Assembly (NCBI RefSeq): GCF_001281315.1
Contig: NZ_CP012479.1
Location: forward strand, 1,054,001 to 1,118,000
Direction of reading: 5' to 3'
DNA length: 64,000 nucleotides
From: Arthrobacter sp. ERGS1:01
GTDB taxonomy: Bacteria; Actinomycetota; Actinomycetes; Actinomycetales; Micrococcaceae
The stretch's first letter is position 1; each line of letters opens with the position of its first letter. Position numbers and translations under genes: made by a program. Shown one piece after another: positions 1 through 8,107 of this stretch. A model generated the notes under the pieces. It made no database searches. It saw nothing but the letters and a program-made list of their open reading frames with translations, and was not told where the DNA came from.

Positions 1-1
1 C

Positions 2-1138
2 CTGGGCTGCGGCCGCATGACGGGCCAGACCCATGATTCCCCGGGTGGCACGCCGGGCTTTTTCTGCGCGCAGGATGACCAGGCCACGGCGGCCTCGGAC
101 GTCTACGCGATGGCCGCCGTCGGCTGGTATGCGCTCACGGGTTCGGCACCGCCGCCCACCCGGGACCGCATGCCGCTTTCCTTGTCTGTCCCCGGAGTTC
201 CGGCCGAACTAACCGCGGCGCTGGAGGCGGGGCTGGCCGACAACGCCGCCCAACGCCCGACGCCGGCCGCCCTGGCCCAGGCCGTCTTCCGCAGTGCCCG
301 GGCCGAACCCGTGGCCCTGGCACTGGCCGTCCATCCCAGCGTGCTCCCGGACCTGCTCACCCGGCGGCGCGCGCATCAGCCGCCGCGCCGCGGCCTGGGT
401 CGGCTGTTTCCGAGGGGCGACCGCCCGCGAGTCCGGGGCATTCCTTCGTGGATGCGCCGCCGTGTTCCCCGTCGCGTGCCCAGCCGGCTGCCCAGCCGCT
501 GGATTCCCCTGCTAGCCGGCGTAGCCGTCGTCGCGGCGCTCCTGGTGGGGTGGCAACTGGTGGCCCGATCCGTGCAGGCAGGGGTGCCCGATCAAGCCGG
601 GGGAGGCGCTCCCACTGCCGTAACGGTCCCGCCGTCGACGGGCGGCGGATCCGCGGCAGCACTGGCAGCCCTTGGCCCGGTGGCGGGTCGGGTGCCGGGG
701 GAGATCCGGAAGGGGCTCGTGTCGGAGGACCCCGCCAAGGTCCTGCCGGCGCTTGCCTGGTTGAGGTCCTACGCGCTCTCGACTGCCGACGCAGCATTGC
801 TGGCGGCCGTGAACGCACCCGGCTCGCCGGCCGTGAAAGCGGACACCGCGACGCTCCGTGCGCTGACCGGCGCCAAACACTCCTACTCCGGACTTGAGAC
901 CACGGTCACCGCGGCCAGGGAACAAAGCCGGAGCACGCCCGCCGGTGCCACTCCCGTCACGGCCACGGTGGCCGCCACCGTCACCACCAGCCCGTTTGCC
1001 GAAAACGATGCCGCCGGTGCCGTGGTGTACCAGCAACAACGCCAACAGCAACAAAAGCTGCGCATCGTGCTCGTGCTGCTCCAGGGAAGGTGGGTGATCC
1101 AGGAAATCCTCCCGGCCGGGGGAAACGGTGCAAGATAG
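2..1138 (+). CDS. C-terminal part of a Ser/Thr protein kinase-like membrane protein, 5' end outside window
   Basis: The frame is open from the first bases of the window, so the gene begins upstream and the ATG at 17 is probably internal. Counting from that ATG, residues 11-45 read like the end of a eukaryotic-type kinase domain: a GTPGFF activation-segment end followed by SDVYAMAAVGWYALTG, which resembles the D-x-Y-x-x-G helix of the kinase C-lobe. The usual APE motif appears degenerate (CAQ), so the domain may be a pseudokinase. A basic stretch (about 118-161) leads into one membrane helix (about 162-183). About 190 residues then lie outside the cell; they are Ala-, Thr- and Gln-rich and end in a small folded-looking segment with a QQQRQQQQ tract. 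The tricorn-like protease gene follows 47 bases later. The kinase assignment rests on a short remnant only. Confidence 0.6.
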   Translation: MGCGRMTGQTHDSPGGTPGFFCAQDDQATAASDVYAMAAVGWYALTGSAPPPTRDRMPLSLSVPGVPAELTAALEAGLADNAAQRPTPAALAQAVFRSARAEPVALALAVHPSVLPDLLTRRRAHQPPRRGLGRLFPRGDRPRVRGIPSWMRRRVPRRVPSRLPSRWIPLLAGVAVVAALLVGWQLVARSVQAGVPDQAGGGAPTAVTVPPSTGGGSAAALAALGPVAGRVPGEIRKGLVSEDPAKVLPALAWLRSYALSTADAALLAAVNAPGSPAVKADTATLRALTGAKHSYSGLETTVTAAREQSRSTPAGATPVTATVAATVTTSPFAENDAAGAVVYQQQRQQQQKLRIVLVLLQGRWVIQEILPAGGNGAR

Positions 1139-1185
1139 CGGCCGGTCCCCGCCGCACCGGCAAACTGTGTGGCTAAGATACGGTA

Positions 1186-4100
1186 ATGACCTCCTCGAGC
1201 TATTTCCGTTACCCGCATCTGCACCAAGACCTGCTGACATTTGTGGCCCAGGACGACGTCTGGGTTGCCCCGCTGGCCGGCGGCCGTGCGTGGCGGGTCT
1301 CGGCAGAAACCTCGCCCCCGCGCAATCCGCGCTTCACCCCCGACGGGAAAAACCTGGTCTGGACCGTGACGCGGGGGGCTGTGCCCGAAGTGGTGACTGC
1401 CCCCGTGGACGGCGGTGCGCTGAAGCAGCTGACCCACTGGGGCCATGCCGGCACCAAGGTCAAGGGCTTCACCGCCGACGGCGACGTGGTGGTCACGAGC
1501 GCCTTTGAACAGCCCGACGCACGCCTCACCTGGGCGTATGCGGTGTCCGTCGGGGACGGGCAGCGCCGCCGGCTGCCCTACGGCCCGGTGGACAGCGTCG
1601 CCTTTGGCACCGTCGTCGGTGACGAGCGGCCCGTTGTGTTGTCCTCGGTGCTCTCCCGGGAGCCCGCCGCCTGGAAGCGGTACCGCGGCGGCACCGCGGG
1701 AAAACTGTGGATCGACGCCGACGGTTCGGGCGAATTTGCCCGGCTCCTGCCGGAGGTGGACGGCAATGTTTGCGACCCCATGTGGGTTTCCGGCCGGATC
1801 GCCTTCCTTTCCGACCATGAAGGCCACGGCAACCTGTACTCGGTGCTCCCGGACGGCGGCAACCTCCAGCGCCACACCGACTTTGAGGGCTTCTACGTCC
1901 GCCACGCCAGCACCGACGGCACCAGGATCGTGTTTGAATCGGCCGGAAACCTGTTCGTCCTGAACAGCCTCAACGACGAAGCCGTCCAGCTGGAAATCAC
2001 CCTCGGCGCCACAAACCAGGCCCGCAGTCCCCGGAAGCTGGACGTGGGCAAGCACCTCAACGAGGTTGTGCCCAGCCGCGACGGCCGCGCCAGCGTGGTG
2101 GAATCGCACGGCACCGTCCACTGGATCACGCACCGCGACGGCCCCGCACGGGTCATCGCCGCCGAGCCCGGCGTCCGCGCCCGGCTTGCCCGGCCCCTGG
2201 ATGCCGGCCACGTCTTCTACGTTGCCGACGCCGGCGGCGAGGAGGCCCTGTACATCCGGGCCCTGGCCGATCCGTCGCCGCAGTCCGCTCCGCCGGCCCC
2301 CGCCGACGCGGCGCCCTTGACCGCCCCCGCACCCGCCGACCCCGAGGGCGAATCCGACGGCGACGCCGCGCAACTGCCGCGCCCGGTCTCGGCGCACGCC
2401 GTCAACGGTGCCGTGTTCGACGTTCCGGCCCAGGCCGCCGCCCCCGCAAGCCAGGCCACCGCGGACCAGGCTGCAGCGGCACCCGCGGCCGCAACGGCGG
2501 GCCAGCCCGAAGCCGCCCAAGCTGATTCCGGGCAGGATGCCCGCGAGCTGCGGCGCCTTGACTACCCGGCCCGCACCCGGGCCGCCGAGGCCGTGGCAAG
2601 CCCGGACGGCACCAAGATCGCGATCGGCACGGAATCCGGCGAGGTCCTGCTGGTGGATGTGCATGATGGATCCATGGAACTCGTGGCGCACACCGACGCG
2701 GGCGCGGTGGAGGAACTGGTGTTCAGCCCCGACTCGGCGTGGCTGCTGTGGGTGGAGCCGCTGGATTCCGACGAACGGCATTCACGGCTCCGGATGGCCG
2801 CCGTGGACGCCGAAAAGCACCAAGGTGAACGCATCATCGAGCTCACCGACGGCCGCTTCGCCGACTTCGGCGCCGACTTCACCCCGGACGGGAAGTACGT
2901 GGCGTTCCTGTCCCGTCGCAGCTTTGATCCGGTCTATGACACCCACTCCTTTGACCTTTCGTTCCCGGTCGCAACAAAACCGTTCCTGATCGCGATGGCC
3001 GCCACGACGCCGTCGCCCTTCGGGCCTTCGGTGGACGGCGCCCCGCACCCCGAGCACGCCAAGGACCACCACGACGCACCCGTTCCCACGGTCGCAGTGG
3101 ACGTTGCCGGGTTGGCCGCACGCATCATTGCCGTGCCCGTGCCGCAGGACCGCTACACGGCGCTGTCCGCAACGGCGGGCGGCCTGCTGTGGCTGGTGGA
3201 GCGCGGCGACGGAGCCACGGGGGACGGCCTGGCCACCACGGCCGACAAAGCGGCGCCGGCACGCCTTGACCGCTTCGATTTTGCCACCGGCAAGGTCAGC
3301 CGGGTCGTTGAGGAACTGGACGACTTCCGGCTCAGCGGCGACGGCAAATGGATCGTCACGGTCCACGACGAGGCCGTTTCGGTGCTGCCGGTCGGGTCCA
3401 AGCCCGCCAAGGACGCCGCCGACACCGTCACTGTCGACCTGGAGCGGATCGTCCTCATGCTTGACCCCGTGCGCGTCTGGGGCCAGGCCTTCGACGAGGC
3501 CTGGCGGCTCCAGCGCGACTTCTACTACACGCCGGACATGGCGGGAACCGATTGGAACGCCGTCCACGCCCGCTACCGCCCCATCGTGGAACGGCTGGGC
3601 AGCCACGACGACCTCATGGACCTGCTGTGGGAACTCCACGGCGAGCTGGGCACCTCCCACGCCTATGTGACCCCGGCAACGAGCAACGACGACGCCGCAG
3701 GCCAGGGATACCTCGGCGCCGGGTTTGTCGCGACTCCCGACGGCTTCGCCATCACGGACATCATGGCGGGGGACTCCTCCGACCCGCAGGCATACTCCCC
3801 GCTGGCTGCGGCCGGCGTCGCCGTCCGCCAGGGCGAGATCCTCGAAGCCGTGAACGGCATCCCAGTGCCGGAACAGGGCCCCGCGGTGCTGCTGGCCGGA
3901 ACTGCCGGAAAGATTGTCGAACTGACCCTGCGCAGCGCCCCCGGCAGCGGTGCGGGCGACGCCGGCGCACCCACCCGCCGCAGGGTCGCCGTCGTCCCGC
4001 TCAAGAGCGAGGAACGCCTGCGCTACCAGGAATGGGTCGGCGCCAACCGGGCCATGGTGCGCAAGGCCTCCAAGGGCGCGTTCGGCTACCTGCACGTCCC

Positions 4101-4707
4101 GGACATGATGCCGCGCGGATGGGCGCAGCTGCACCGCGACCTCGACACCGAAACGGCGGCCGACGCCCTGGTCATCGACATTCGGCGCAACCGCGGCGGC
4201 CACACCTCGCAACTCGTGGCCGAGGTCATCAGCCGGCGCATGGACGCCTGGTGCCTGGCCCGTGGACAAGGACCCCAGATCTACCCGTCGCAGGCGCCCC
4301 GGGGACCCGTGGTGATCCTGGCCGACGAATTTGCCGGCTCCGACGGGGACATCATTACGGCCGTGGCGAAACTGCGGGGGATCGGCCCCGTGGTGGGCAT
4401 GCGCACCTGGGGCGGCGTGGTGGGCATCGACGGGCGCTTCTCGCTGGCCGACGGAACAGAAGTGACCCAGCCGCGCTACGCTTTCTGGTTCCGGGACGGC
4501 CAGGGCTTCCACGTGGAAAACTTCGGCGTGGAACCGGACATTGAGGTGCCGTTCGCACCGCACGACCACATGGCCGGCAACGATCCCCAGCTGGAGGCCG
4601 CCGTGGGTGTGCTCCTGGAGATGCTCCAGGAGATCCCCACCGTGCAACCGCCCGCACTGGCCGGTTACCGCAACGTGGCACCGGGAGCGCTCCCGCCGCG
4701 TCCGTAA
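1186..4707 (+). CDS. Tricorn-type protease (S41 family), 1173 aa
   Basis: This is a large serine protease of the tricorn type, which in other organisms degrades peptides released by the proteasome. The N-terminal half carries repeated propeller-like segments (for example around residues 40-60 and 460-600). A PDZ-like domain follows at about 835-930 (GYLGAGFVATPDGFAI), then the S41 catalytic domain. All four residues of the tricorn catalytic set can be placed: S824-H825 in GTSHAYV, the nucleophile S1052 in AGSDGD, and E1116 in FGVEPDIEV. Their spacing matches archaeal tricorn S745/H746, S965 and E1023. An unusual Ala/Pro-rich stretch of about 95 residues (about 362-455) separates the two propeller regions and probably acts as a linker. 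No signal peptide is visible, so it should be cytoplasmic. A hairpin follows the gene. Confidence 0.9.
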   Translation: MTSSSYFRYPHLHQDLLTFVAQDDVWVAPLAGGRAWRVSAETSPPRNPRFTPDGKNLVWTVTRGAVPEVVTAPVDGGALKQLTHWGHAGTKVKGFTADGDVVVTSAFEQPDARLTWAYAVSVGDGQRRRLPYGPVDSVAFGTVVGDERPVVLSSVLSREPAAWKRYRGGTAGKLWIDADGSGEFARLLPEVDGNVCDPMWVSGRIAFLSDHEGHGNLYSVLPDGGNLQRHTDFEGFYVRHASTDGTRIVFESAGNLFVLNSLNDEAVQLEITLGATNQARSPRKLDVGKHLNEVVPSRDGRASVVESHGTVHWITHRDGPARVIAAEPGVRARLARPLDAGHVFYVADAGGEEALYIRALADPSPQSAPPAPADAAPLTAPAPADPEGESDGDAAQLPRPVSAHAVNGAVFDVPAQAAAPASQATADQAAAAPAAATAGQPEAAQADSGQDARELRRLDYPARTRAAEAVASPDGTKIAIGTESGEVLLVDVHDGSMELVAHTDAGAVEELVFSPDSAWLLWVEPLDSDERHSRLRMAAVDAEKHQGERIIELTDGRFADFGADFTPDGKYVAFLSRRSFDPVYDTHSFDLSFPVATKPFLIAMAATTPSPFGPSVDGAPHPEHAKDHHDAPVPTVAVDVAGLAARIIAVPVPQDRYTALSATAGGLLWLVERGDGATGDGLATTADKAAPARLDRFDFATGKVSRVVEELDDFRLSGDGKWIVTVHDEAVSVLPVGSKPAKDAADTVTVDLERIVLMLDPVRVWGQAFDEAWRLQRDFYYTPDMAGTDWNAVHARYRPIVERLGSHDDLMDLLWELHGELGTSHAYVTPATSNDDAAGQGYLGAGFVATPDGFAITDIMAGDSSDPQAYSPLAAAGVAVRQGEILEAVNGIPVPEQGPAVLLAGTAGKIVELTLRSAPGSGAGDAGAPTRRRVAVVPLKSEERLRYQEWVGANRAMVRKASKGAFGYLHVPDMMPRGWAQLHRDLDTETAADALVIDIRRNRGGHTSQLVAEVISRRMDAWCLARGQGPQIYPSQAPRGPVVILADEFAGSDGDIITAVAKLRGIGPVVGMRTWGGVVGIDGRFSLADGTEVTQPRYAFWFRDGQGFHVENFGVEPDIEVPFAPHDHMAGNDPQLEAAVGVLLEMLQEIPTVQPPALAGYRNVAPGALPPRP

Positions 4708-4721
4708 GGCCCTGTAAAAAG

Positions 4722-4758
4722 GATATGGCCGCCTACCCGACGGGGAGGCGGCCATATC
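4722..4758. terminator. Bidirectional terminator hairpin
   Basis: A perfect 13-bp stem (GATATGGCCGCCT and its complement) with an 11-base loop lies between two convergent genes, 14 bases after the tricorn stop. Its position suits termination of both transcripts; there is no strong U-tract on the plus strand. Confidence 0.75.
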
Positions 4759-4830
4759 TGCAATCCGGACCCAAACACCTAGCCCGCGAGGGCCCCGAAC
4801 CGAGGTACGAGGTTTGGGAGCGGGTGGGGA

Positions 4831-5262
4831 CTACGAGGCGTCGAGCGTCGCGTCCAGGGTGATCTCGATGCCGGCGAGGGCAGCGGAGACGGGGCAGCCG
4901 GCCTTGGCGCCCTCGGCGATGGTGGCGAACTCTTCCGCGGTGATGCCGGGGATCCGGGCGGCCAGGGTCAGGTGGCTGCCGGTGATTCCGGTGCCGGGCA
5001 CGAACGTGACGGCGGCGGAGGTGTTGACGTAGTCGGCGGCCTTGCCGGCTTCGGACAGTGCATTGCTGAACGCCATGGCGAAGCAGGACGAGTGGGCGGC
5101 CGCGATGAGCTCTTCGGGGCTGGTCTTGCCTTCGGCCGCTTCGGCGCGGGCCTTCCAGGTGACGTCGAACGTGCCCAGTCCCGAGCTGTCCAGGGTAACC
5201 TGTCCGGCACCCGTGGGAAGATCGCCAACCCATCCAGTGTGGGCGTTGCGAATTGTAGCCAT
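4831..5262 (-). CDS. OsmC family organic hydroperoxide peroxidase, 143 aa
   Basis: A thiol-dependent peroxidase of the OsmC/Ohr superfamily that reduces organic hydroperoxides. Both redox cysteines are present: C60 in AAAHSSCFAMAFS and C123 in KAGCPVSAAL. The length (143 aa) is normal for OsmC. The start is set at the ATG at 5262 because AAGGAG lies five bases upstream; a GTG two codons earlier overlaps that ribosome site and cannot be used. The gene stands alone, convergent with the tricorn gene and divergent from the VOC gene. The pattern fits OsmC (cysteines about 60 residues apart) rather than Ohr, but the two subfamilies are close. Confidence 0.9.
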   Translation of the reverse strand: MATIRNAHTGWVGDLPTGAGQVTLDSSGLGTFDVTWKARAEAAEGKTSPEELIAAAHSSCFAMAFSNALSEAGKAADYVNTSAAVTFVPGTGITGSHLTLAARIPGITAEEFATIAEGAKAGCPVSAALAGIEITLDATLDAS

Positions 5263-5367
5263 GTTCACTCCTTATGAAATATCAGTGGTGCGTACCCTTC
5301 GAACAGCGGGCACGCCCCTCCACCCTATGCCGTAGCGGCTCCGGGTGTCGCGGATTACACTGTCGGC

Positions 5368-5715
5368 ATGGTCAAACTTTCCTCAGTGGTCATTAATTCC
5401 GCCAATCCGGCCGAACTTGTTGGTTTTTGGTCGGCTTTCCTTGAAACGGAGGTCGCCGCATCGGGCAGCGGCTTCACCTGGCTCTCCCTGGGTGAGGGGA
5501 TGCCGCGCCTGGCAATCCAGGAGGTGGCCGCCCCCACGGCGGGCCGGCGCCGGCTGCACCTGGATTTCGCGGCCGCCGACATGGTGGCCGAGGCCGCCAG
5601 GGCTGTGTCGCTGGGCGCCAAACGCCTGGAGGAGCATTCGATCGGCGACTTTGCCTGGGTGGTGCTGGCCGATCCCGACGGCAACGAGTTCTGCATCTCG
5701 CCCAACCACGGCTAG
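5368..5715 (+). CDS. VOC (glyoxalase/bleomycin resistance) superfamily protein, 115 aa
   Basis: A single small vicinal-oxygen-chelate domain. The N-terminal half holds the typical first strand and helix (SSVVINSANPAELVGFWSAFL). The C-terminal half has RLHLDF, a likely metal-ligand His strand, and the usual ending DPDGNEFCI. Proteins this short are usually dimeric glyoxalase-like enzymes of unknown substrate. No neighbouring gene suggests a pathway. The ribosome site is weak. A long perfect inverted repeat starts six bases after the stop. Confidence 0.8.
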   Translation: MVKLSSVVINSANPAELVGFWSAFLETEVAASGSGFTWLSLGEGMPRLAIQEVAAPTAGRRRLHLDFAAADMVAEAARAVSLGAKRLEEHSIGDFAWVVLADPDGNEFCISPNHG

Positions 5716-5720
5716 CTCAA

Positions 5721-5796
5721 ACGACATAACGGCGCTTTCTTCGCTTGCAGGGGAGTAAGGAACCCCCTGCAAGCGAAGAAAGCGCCGTTATGTCGT
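5721..5796. repeat. 33-bp perfect inverted repeat between convergent genes
   Basis: The left arm (5721-5753) and right arm (5764-5796) are perfect reverse complements over 33 bases, with a 10-base loop. The element fills the gap between the VOC gene and the convergent membrane-protein gene. It could terminate both transcripts, but the stem is about twice the length of the other terminators here, so a mobile or repeated palindromic unit is also possible. Confidence 0.85.
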
Positions 5797-5804
5797 GAAA
5801 CCGC

Positions 5805-6155
5805 TTAGGACCAGATGGTGGCCACGGCGATGTTGATCAGCGCCATGCCGCCGACGGCGTGTGCCAGTCCGGTGGGGACCTCCTGGCCGGCCTTGGCCTT
5901 GCGGTAGCCGATGATGGCCGGGATCAGCACGGCGATGGCGATGATGAGCTTGACCGTGATCTTCGCGTAGTTGACGTCGGCGTGTGTGGCGCCGAGGATG
6001 CCCACCAGGGCCAGGCCGGTGACGAGCTGGGCAATGGCGCCCCACAGCTGGATGGGAAGCACGGTGGGCTTCTTGAACGAGGCGAACCAGCCGCCAACGA
6101 TCGCGGCTGCGCCGAGCACGTGCAGGAATACCAGGATGTTCGTGAGTACAGTCAT
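5805..6155 (-). CDS. Small integral membrane protein, 116 aa, function unknown
   Basis: Four hydrophobic segments are visible at about residues 5-25, 36-56, 64-84 and 95-115, joined by very short loops. A histidine (H12) sits in the first helix and a basic loop (YRKAKAGQ) lies between helices 3 and 4. There is no recognisable enzyme motif. Such four-helix proteins occur as uncharacterised conserved genes in related actinobacteria. The gene lies downstream of sucB on the same strand but behind a strong terminator, so it is probably a separate unit with its own promoter. Confidence 0.7.
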   Translation of the reverse strand: MTVLTNILVFLHVLGAAAIVGGWFASFKKPTVLPIQLWGAIAQLVTGLALVGILGATHADVNYAKITVKLIIAIAVLIPAIIGYRKAKAGQEVPTGLAHAVGGMALINIAVATIWS

Positions 6156-6188
6156 GCCACCAGTTTAGCGACAAAGTGTCCGCAAAAC

Positions 6189-6229
6189 ACCAATGGGTCG
6201 CCTTCCTGTGAGGAAGGCGACCCATTGGT
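6189..6229 (-). terminator. Terminator downstream of sucB
   Basis: A perfect 19-bp stem with a three-base loop, followed on the minus strand by a short T-rich run (GTTTTG). It begins exactly at the shifted stop codon of the present sucB frame, but 30 bases past the stop that an unshifted frame would use (6260-6262). The latter is the more usual distance. Confidence 0.85.
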
Positions 6230-7980
6230 CATTTCAAGCGGGTTACCGCAAGGGCCGTGTTAGAGGCCCAGGTCGGCCTCGAACGCGCCGTCTTCCAGGC
6301 GGCCTTCAAGGTCTGCAGGAAGCGGCCGGCGTCCGCGCCGTCCACCAGGCGGTGGTCGTACGTCAGGCACAGGTACATCATGTGACGGATGGCGATGGTG
6401 TCGTCACCGTCGGCGTCCGTGACCACGACGGCGCGCTTGACGATGCCGCCGGTGCCCAGGATCGCCACGTTGGGCTGGTTGATGATCGGGGTGTCGAACA
6501 GTGCGCCGACGCTACCGATGTTCGTGATCGAGAACGTGCCGCCGGAGAGCTCGTCCGGACCGATCTTGCCGCTGCGGGTGCGTGAGGCAACATCGGCGAT
6601 CTTCCCGGCCAGGCCGGCCAGGTTCAGGTCACCGGCGTTGGAGATGACGGGAACCAGCAGGCCCTTGTCCGTGTCCACGGCGATGGCCACGTGCTCGGCG
6701 TTGTGGTACGTGATCTGCTGAGTTTCCTCGTTGTACTCACCGTTGACCGCGGGGTGCTGCTTGAGCGCCTCGGTGACGGCCTTGGCAATGAACGGCAGGA
6801 ACGTCAGCTTGGTGCCGTTGACGGCCTGGAACTGGTTCTTGGCCGAGTTGCGCAGCTTCACGATGCGCGTCATGTCAACCTCGTGCACCTGCGTGAGCTG
6901 CGTGGAGATGTCCAGCGACTCGCGCATGCGGCGGGCGATGACCTGGCGGATGCGGGGAGCCTTGACCGTGGTGCCTCGCAGGGAGGACGGTACGACGGCG
7001 GGTGCAGCCTTGGGAGCTGCTGCGGCTGCGGCGGCCGGAGCCGGTGCGGCAGCTGCCTTGGCGGCCTCGGCCACAGCCAGGACGTCCTGCTTGCGAATGC
7101 GACCGCCGACGCCGGAACCGGTGACGGTGGTGATGTCCACGCCGTGCTGGTTGGCAAGCTTGCGCACCAGGGGAGTGACGTAGCTTGAATCGCTGGCTGC
7201 GGCGGGTGCAGCCGGAGCCGCGGCCGGAGCGACGGGAGCCGGAGCAGCAACGGGAGCCGGAGCGGCAACAGGAGCCGGAGCAGCTACCGGAGCGGGGGCA
7301 GCAACAGGGGCGGGCGCGGCAACGGGAGCCGGAGCAGCCGGGGCGGCGGGAGCAGCGGCGGCGGGTGCGCCGGAGCCGATCAATGCCAGGACGCCGCCAA
7401 CCTCAGCGGTCTCGTCTTCCGGTACGCGGATTTCCAGCAGGGTGCCGGCCACGGGGGACGGGATCTCGGTGTCAACCTTGTCGGTGGACACCTCCAGCAG
7501 CGGCTCGTCAACCTCAACACTCTCGCCAACGGCCTTCAACCAGCGCGTGACGGTGCCTTCGGTGACGCTCTCGCCCAGGGCGGGAAGCTTGACCTCGAAG
7601 GTGTCGCCGGCGGGGGCTGCGGCGGGCGCGGCAGCCGGTGCGGCGGGAGCCTCGACGGGGGCGGCTGCCGGTGCTGCCGGGGCGGGCTCGGCTGCGGGAG
7701 CCGGCTCGGCGGCCGGTGCGGATGCGGCAGCGCCGGCACCGTCTCCGCTGCCGATCAGGGCCAGCGGTGCACCAACTTCTGCGGTCTCGTCCTCGGGGAC
7801 CAGGATCTGCTCCAGGATGCCGGCAAAGGGCGAGGGGATTTCGGTGTCAACCTTGTCGGTGGAAACCTCCAGCAGGGGCTCGTCAACTTCGACGCGGTCG
7901 CCTACCTGCTTGAGCCATCGTGTGACGGTACCTTCGGTGACGCTTTCACCCAAGGCGGGCAAGTTCACGGATTCAGACAT
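6229..7980 (-). CDS. sucB: Dihydrolipoamide acyltransferase (E2) of 2-oxoacid dehydrogenase, C-terminus frameshifted
   Basis: E2 core enzyme that carries acyl groups on lipoyl-lysine to CoA. Order: two lipoyl domains (each with [14 protein letters not shown], lysine in TDKVD), Ala/Pro linkers, a peripheral E1/E3-binding domain ([13 protein letters not shown]) and the catalytic domain with [11 protein letters not shown]. Two lipoyl domains are typical of the actinobacterial SucB family. In mycobacteria the equivalent protein (DlaT) serves pyruvate dehydrogenase, so the substrate is not settled. The start is the ATG at 7980, preceded by AAGGAG. Oddity: after QTLKA the frame reads [13 protein letters not shown] and runs on to 6229. 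Adding one base near 6299-6304 would give [13 protein letters not shown] and a stop at 6260-6262, the usual E2 ending. The catalytic motif is intact. lpdA lies upstream. Confidence 0.93.
   Translation of the reverse strand: MSESVNLPALGESVTEGTVTRWLKQVGDRVEVDEPLLEVSTDKVDTEIPSPFAGILEQILVPEDETAEVGAPLALIGSGDGAGAAASAPAAEPAPAAEPAPAAPAAAPVEAPAAPAAAPAAAPAGDTFEVKLPALGESVTEGTVTRWLKAVGESVEVDEPLLEVSTDKVDTEIPSPVAGTLLEIRVPEDETAEVGGVLALIGSGAPAAAAPAAPAAPAPVAAPAPVAAPAPVAAPAPVAAPAPVAAPAPVAPAAAPAAPAAASDSSYVTPLVRKLANQHGVDITTVTGSGVGGRIRKQDVLAVAEAAKAAAAPAPAAAAAAAPKAAPAVVPSSLRGTTVKAPRIRQVIARRMRESLDISTQLTQVHEVDMTRIVKLRNSAKNQFQAVNGTKLTFLPFIAKAVTEALKQHPAVNGEYNEETQQITYHNAEHVAIAVDTDKGLLVPVISNAGDLNLAGLAGKIADVASRTRSGKIGPDELSGGTFSITNIGSVGALFDTPIINQPNVAILGTGGIVKRAVVVTDADGDDTIAIRHMMYLCLTYDHRLVDGADAGRFLQTLKAAWKTARSRPTWASNTALAVTRLK
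7234..7341 (-). repeat. Six 18-bp tandem repeats encoding the PAPVAA linker of E2
   Basis: Six imperfect 18-base units in a row encode Pro-Ala-Val repeats between the second lipoyl domain and the subunit-binding domain. This is the flexible swinging-arm linker. Copy number in such repeats often varies between strains through slippage. Confidence 0.85.
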
Positions 7981-8063
7981 TTCGTCCCCGTTCTCCTTTT
8001 TGTGCAGTGCATTTCTGTGCACCAGACATGAAATTCATGAGTAATGATGATGTGTATTTGAGC

Positions 8064-8097
8064 TTAGTGCACCCGGCGCGAACGCCGGGTGCACTAA
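8064..8097 (-). terminator. Hairpin between lpdA and sucB
   Basis: A 15-bp perfect stem (TTAGTGCACCCGGCG arm) with a CGAA loop, 11 bases past the lpdA stop. On the minus strand the T-run precedes rather than follows the stem, so termination may be partial and some lpdA transcript could continue into sucB. Confidence 0.7.
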
Positions 8098-8107
8098 AAA
8101 ACGTTTG

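Noticed and set aside
883..2781. Long open frame on the minus strand (632 codons) opposite the tricorn gene
   Set aside because: It is antisense to a protein with all tricorn catalytic residues, its composition is typical of a shadow frame in GC-rich DNA, and it has no recognisable domain. The same holds for the frames at 2782-4755 (minus) and 53955-56606 (minus).
5263..5268. GTG start two codons upstream for the OsmC gene
   Set aside because: It overlaps the AAGGAG ribosome site that serves the ATG at 5262.
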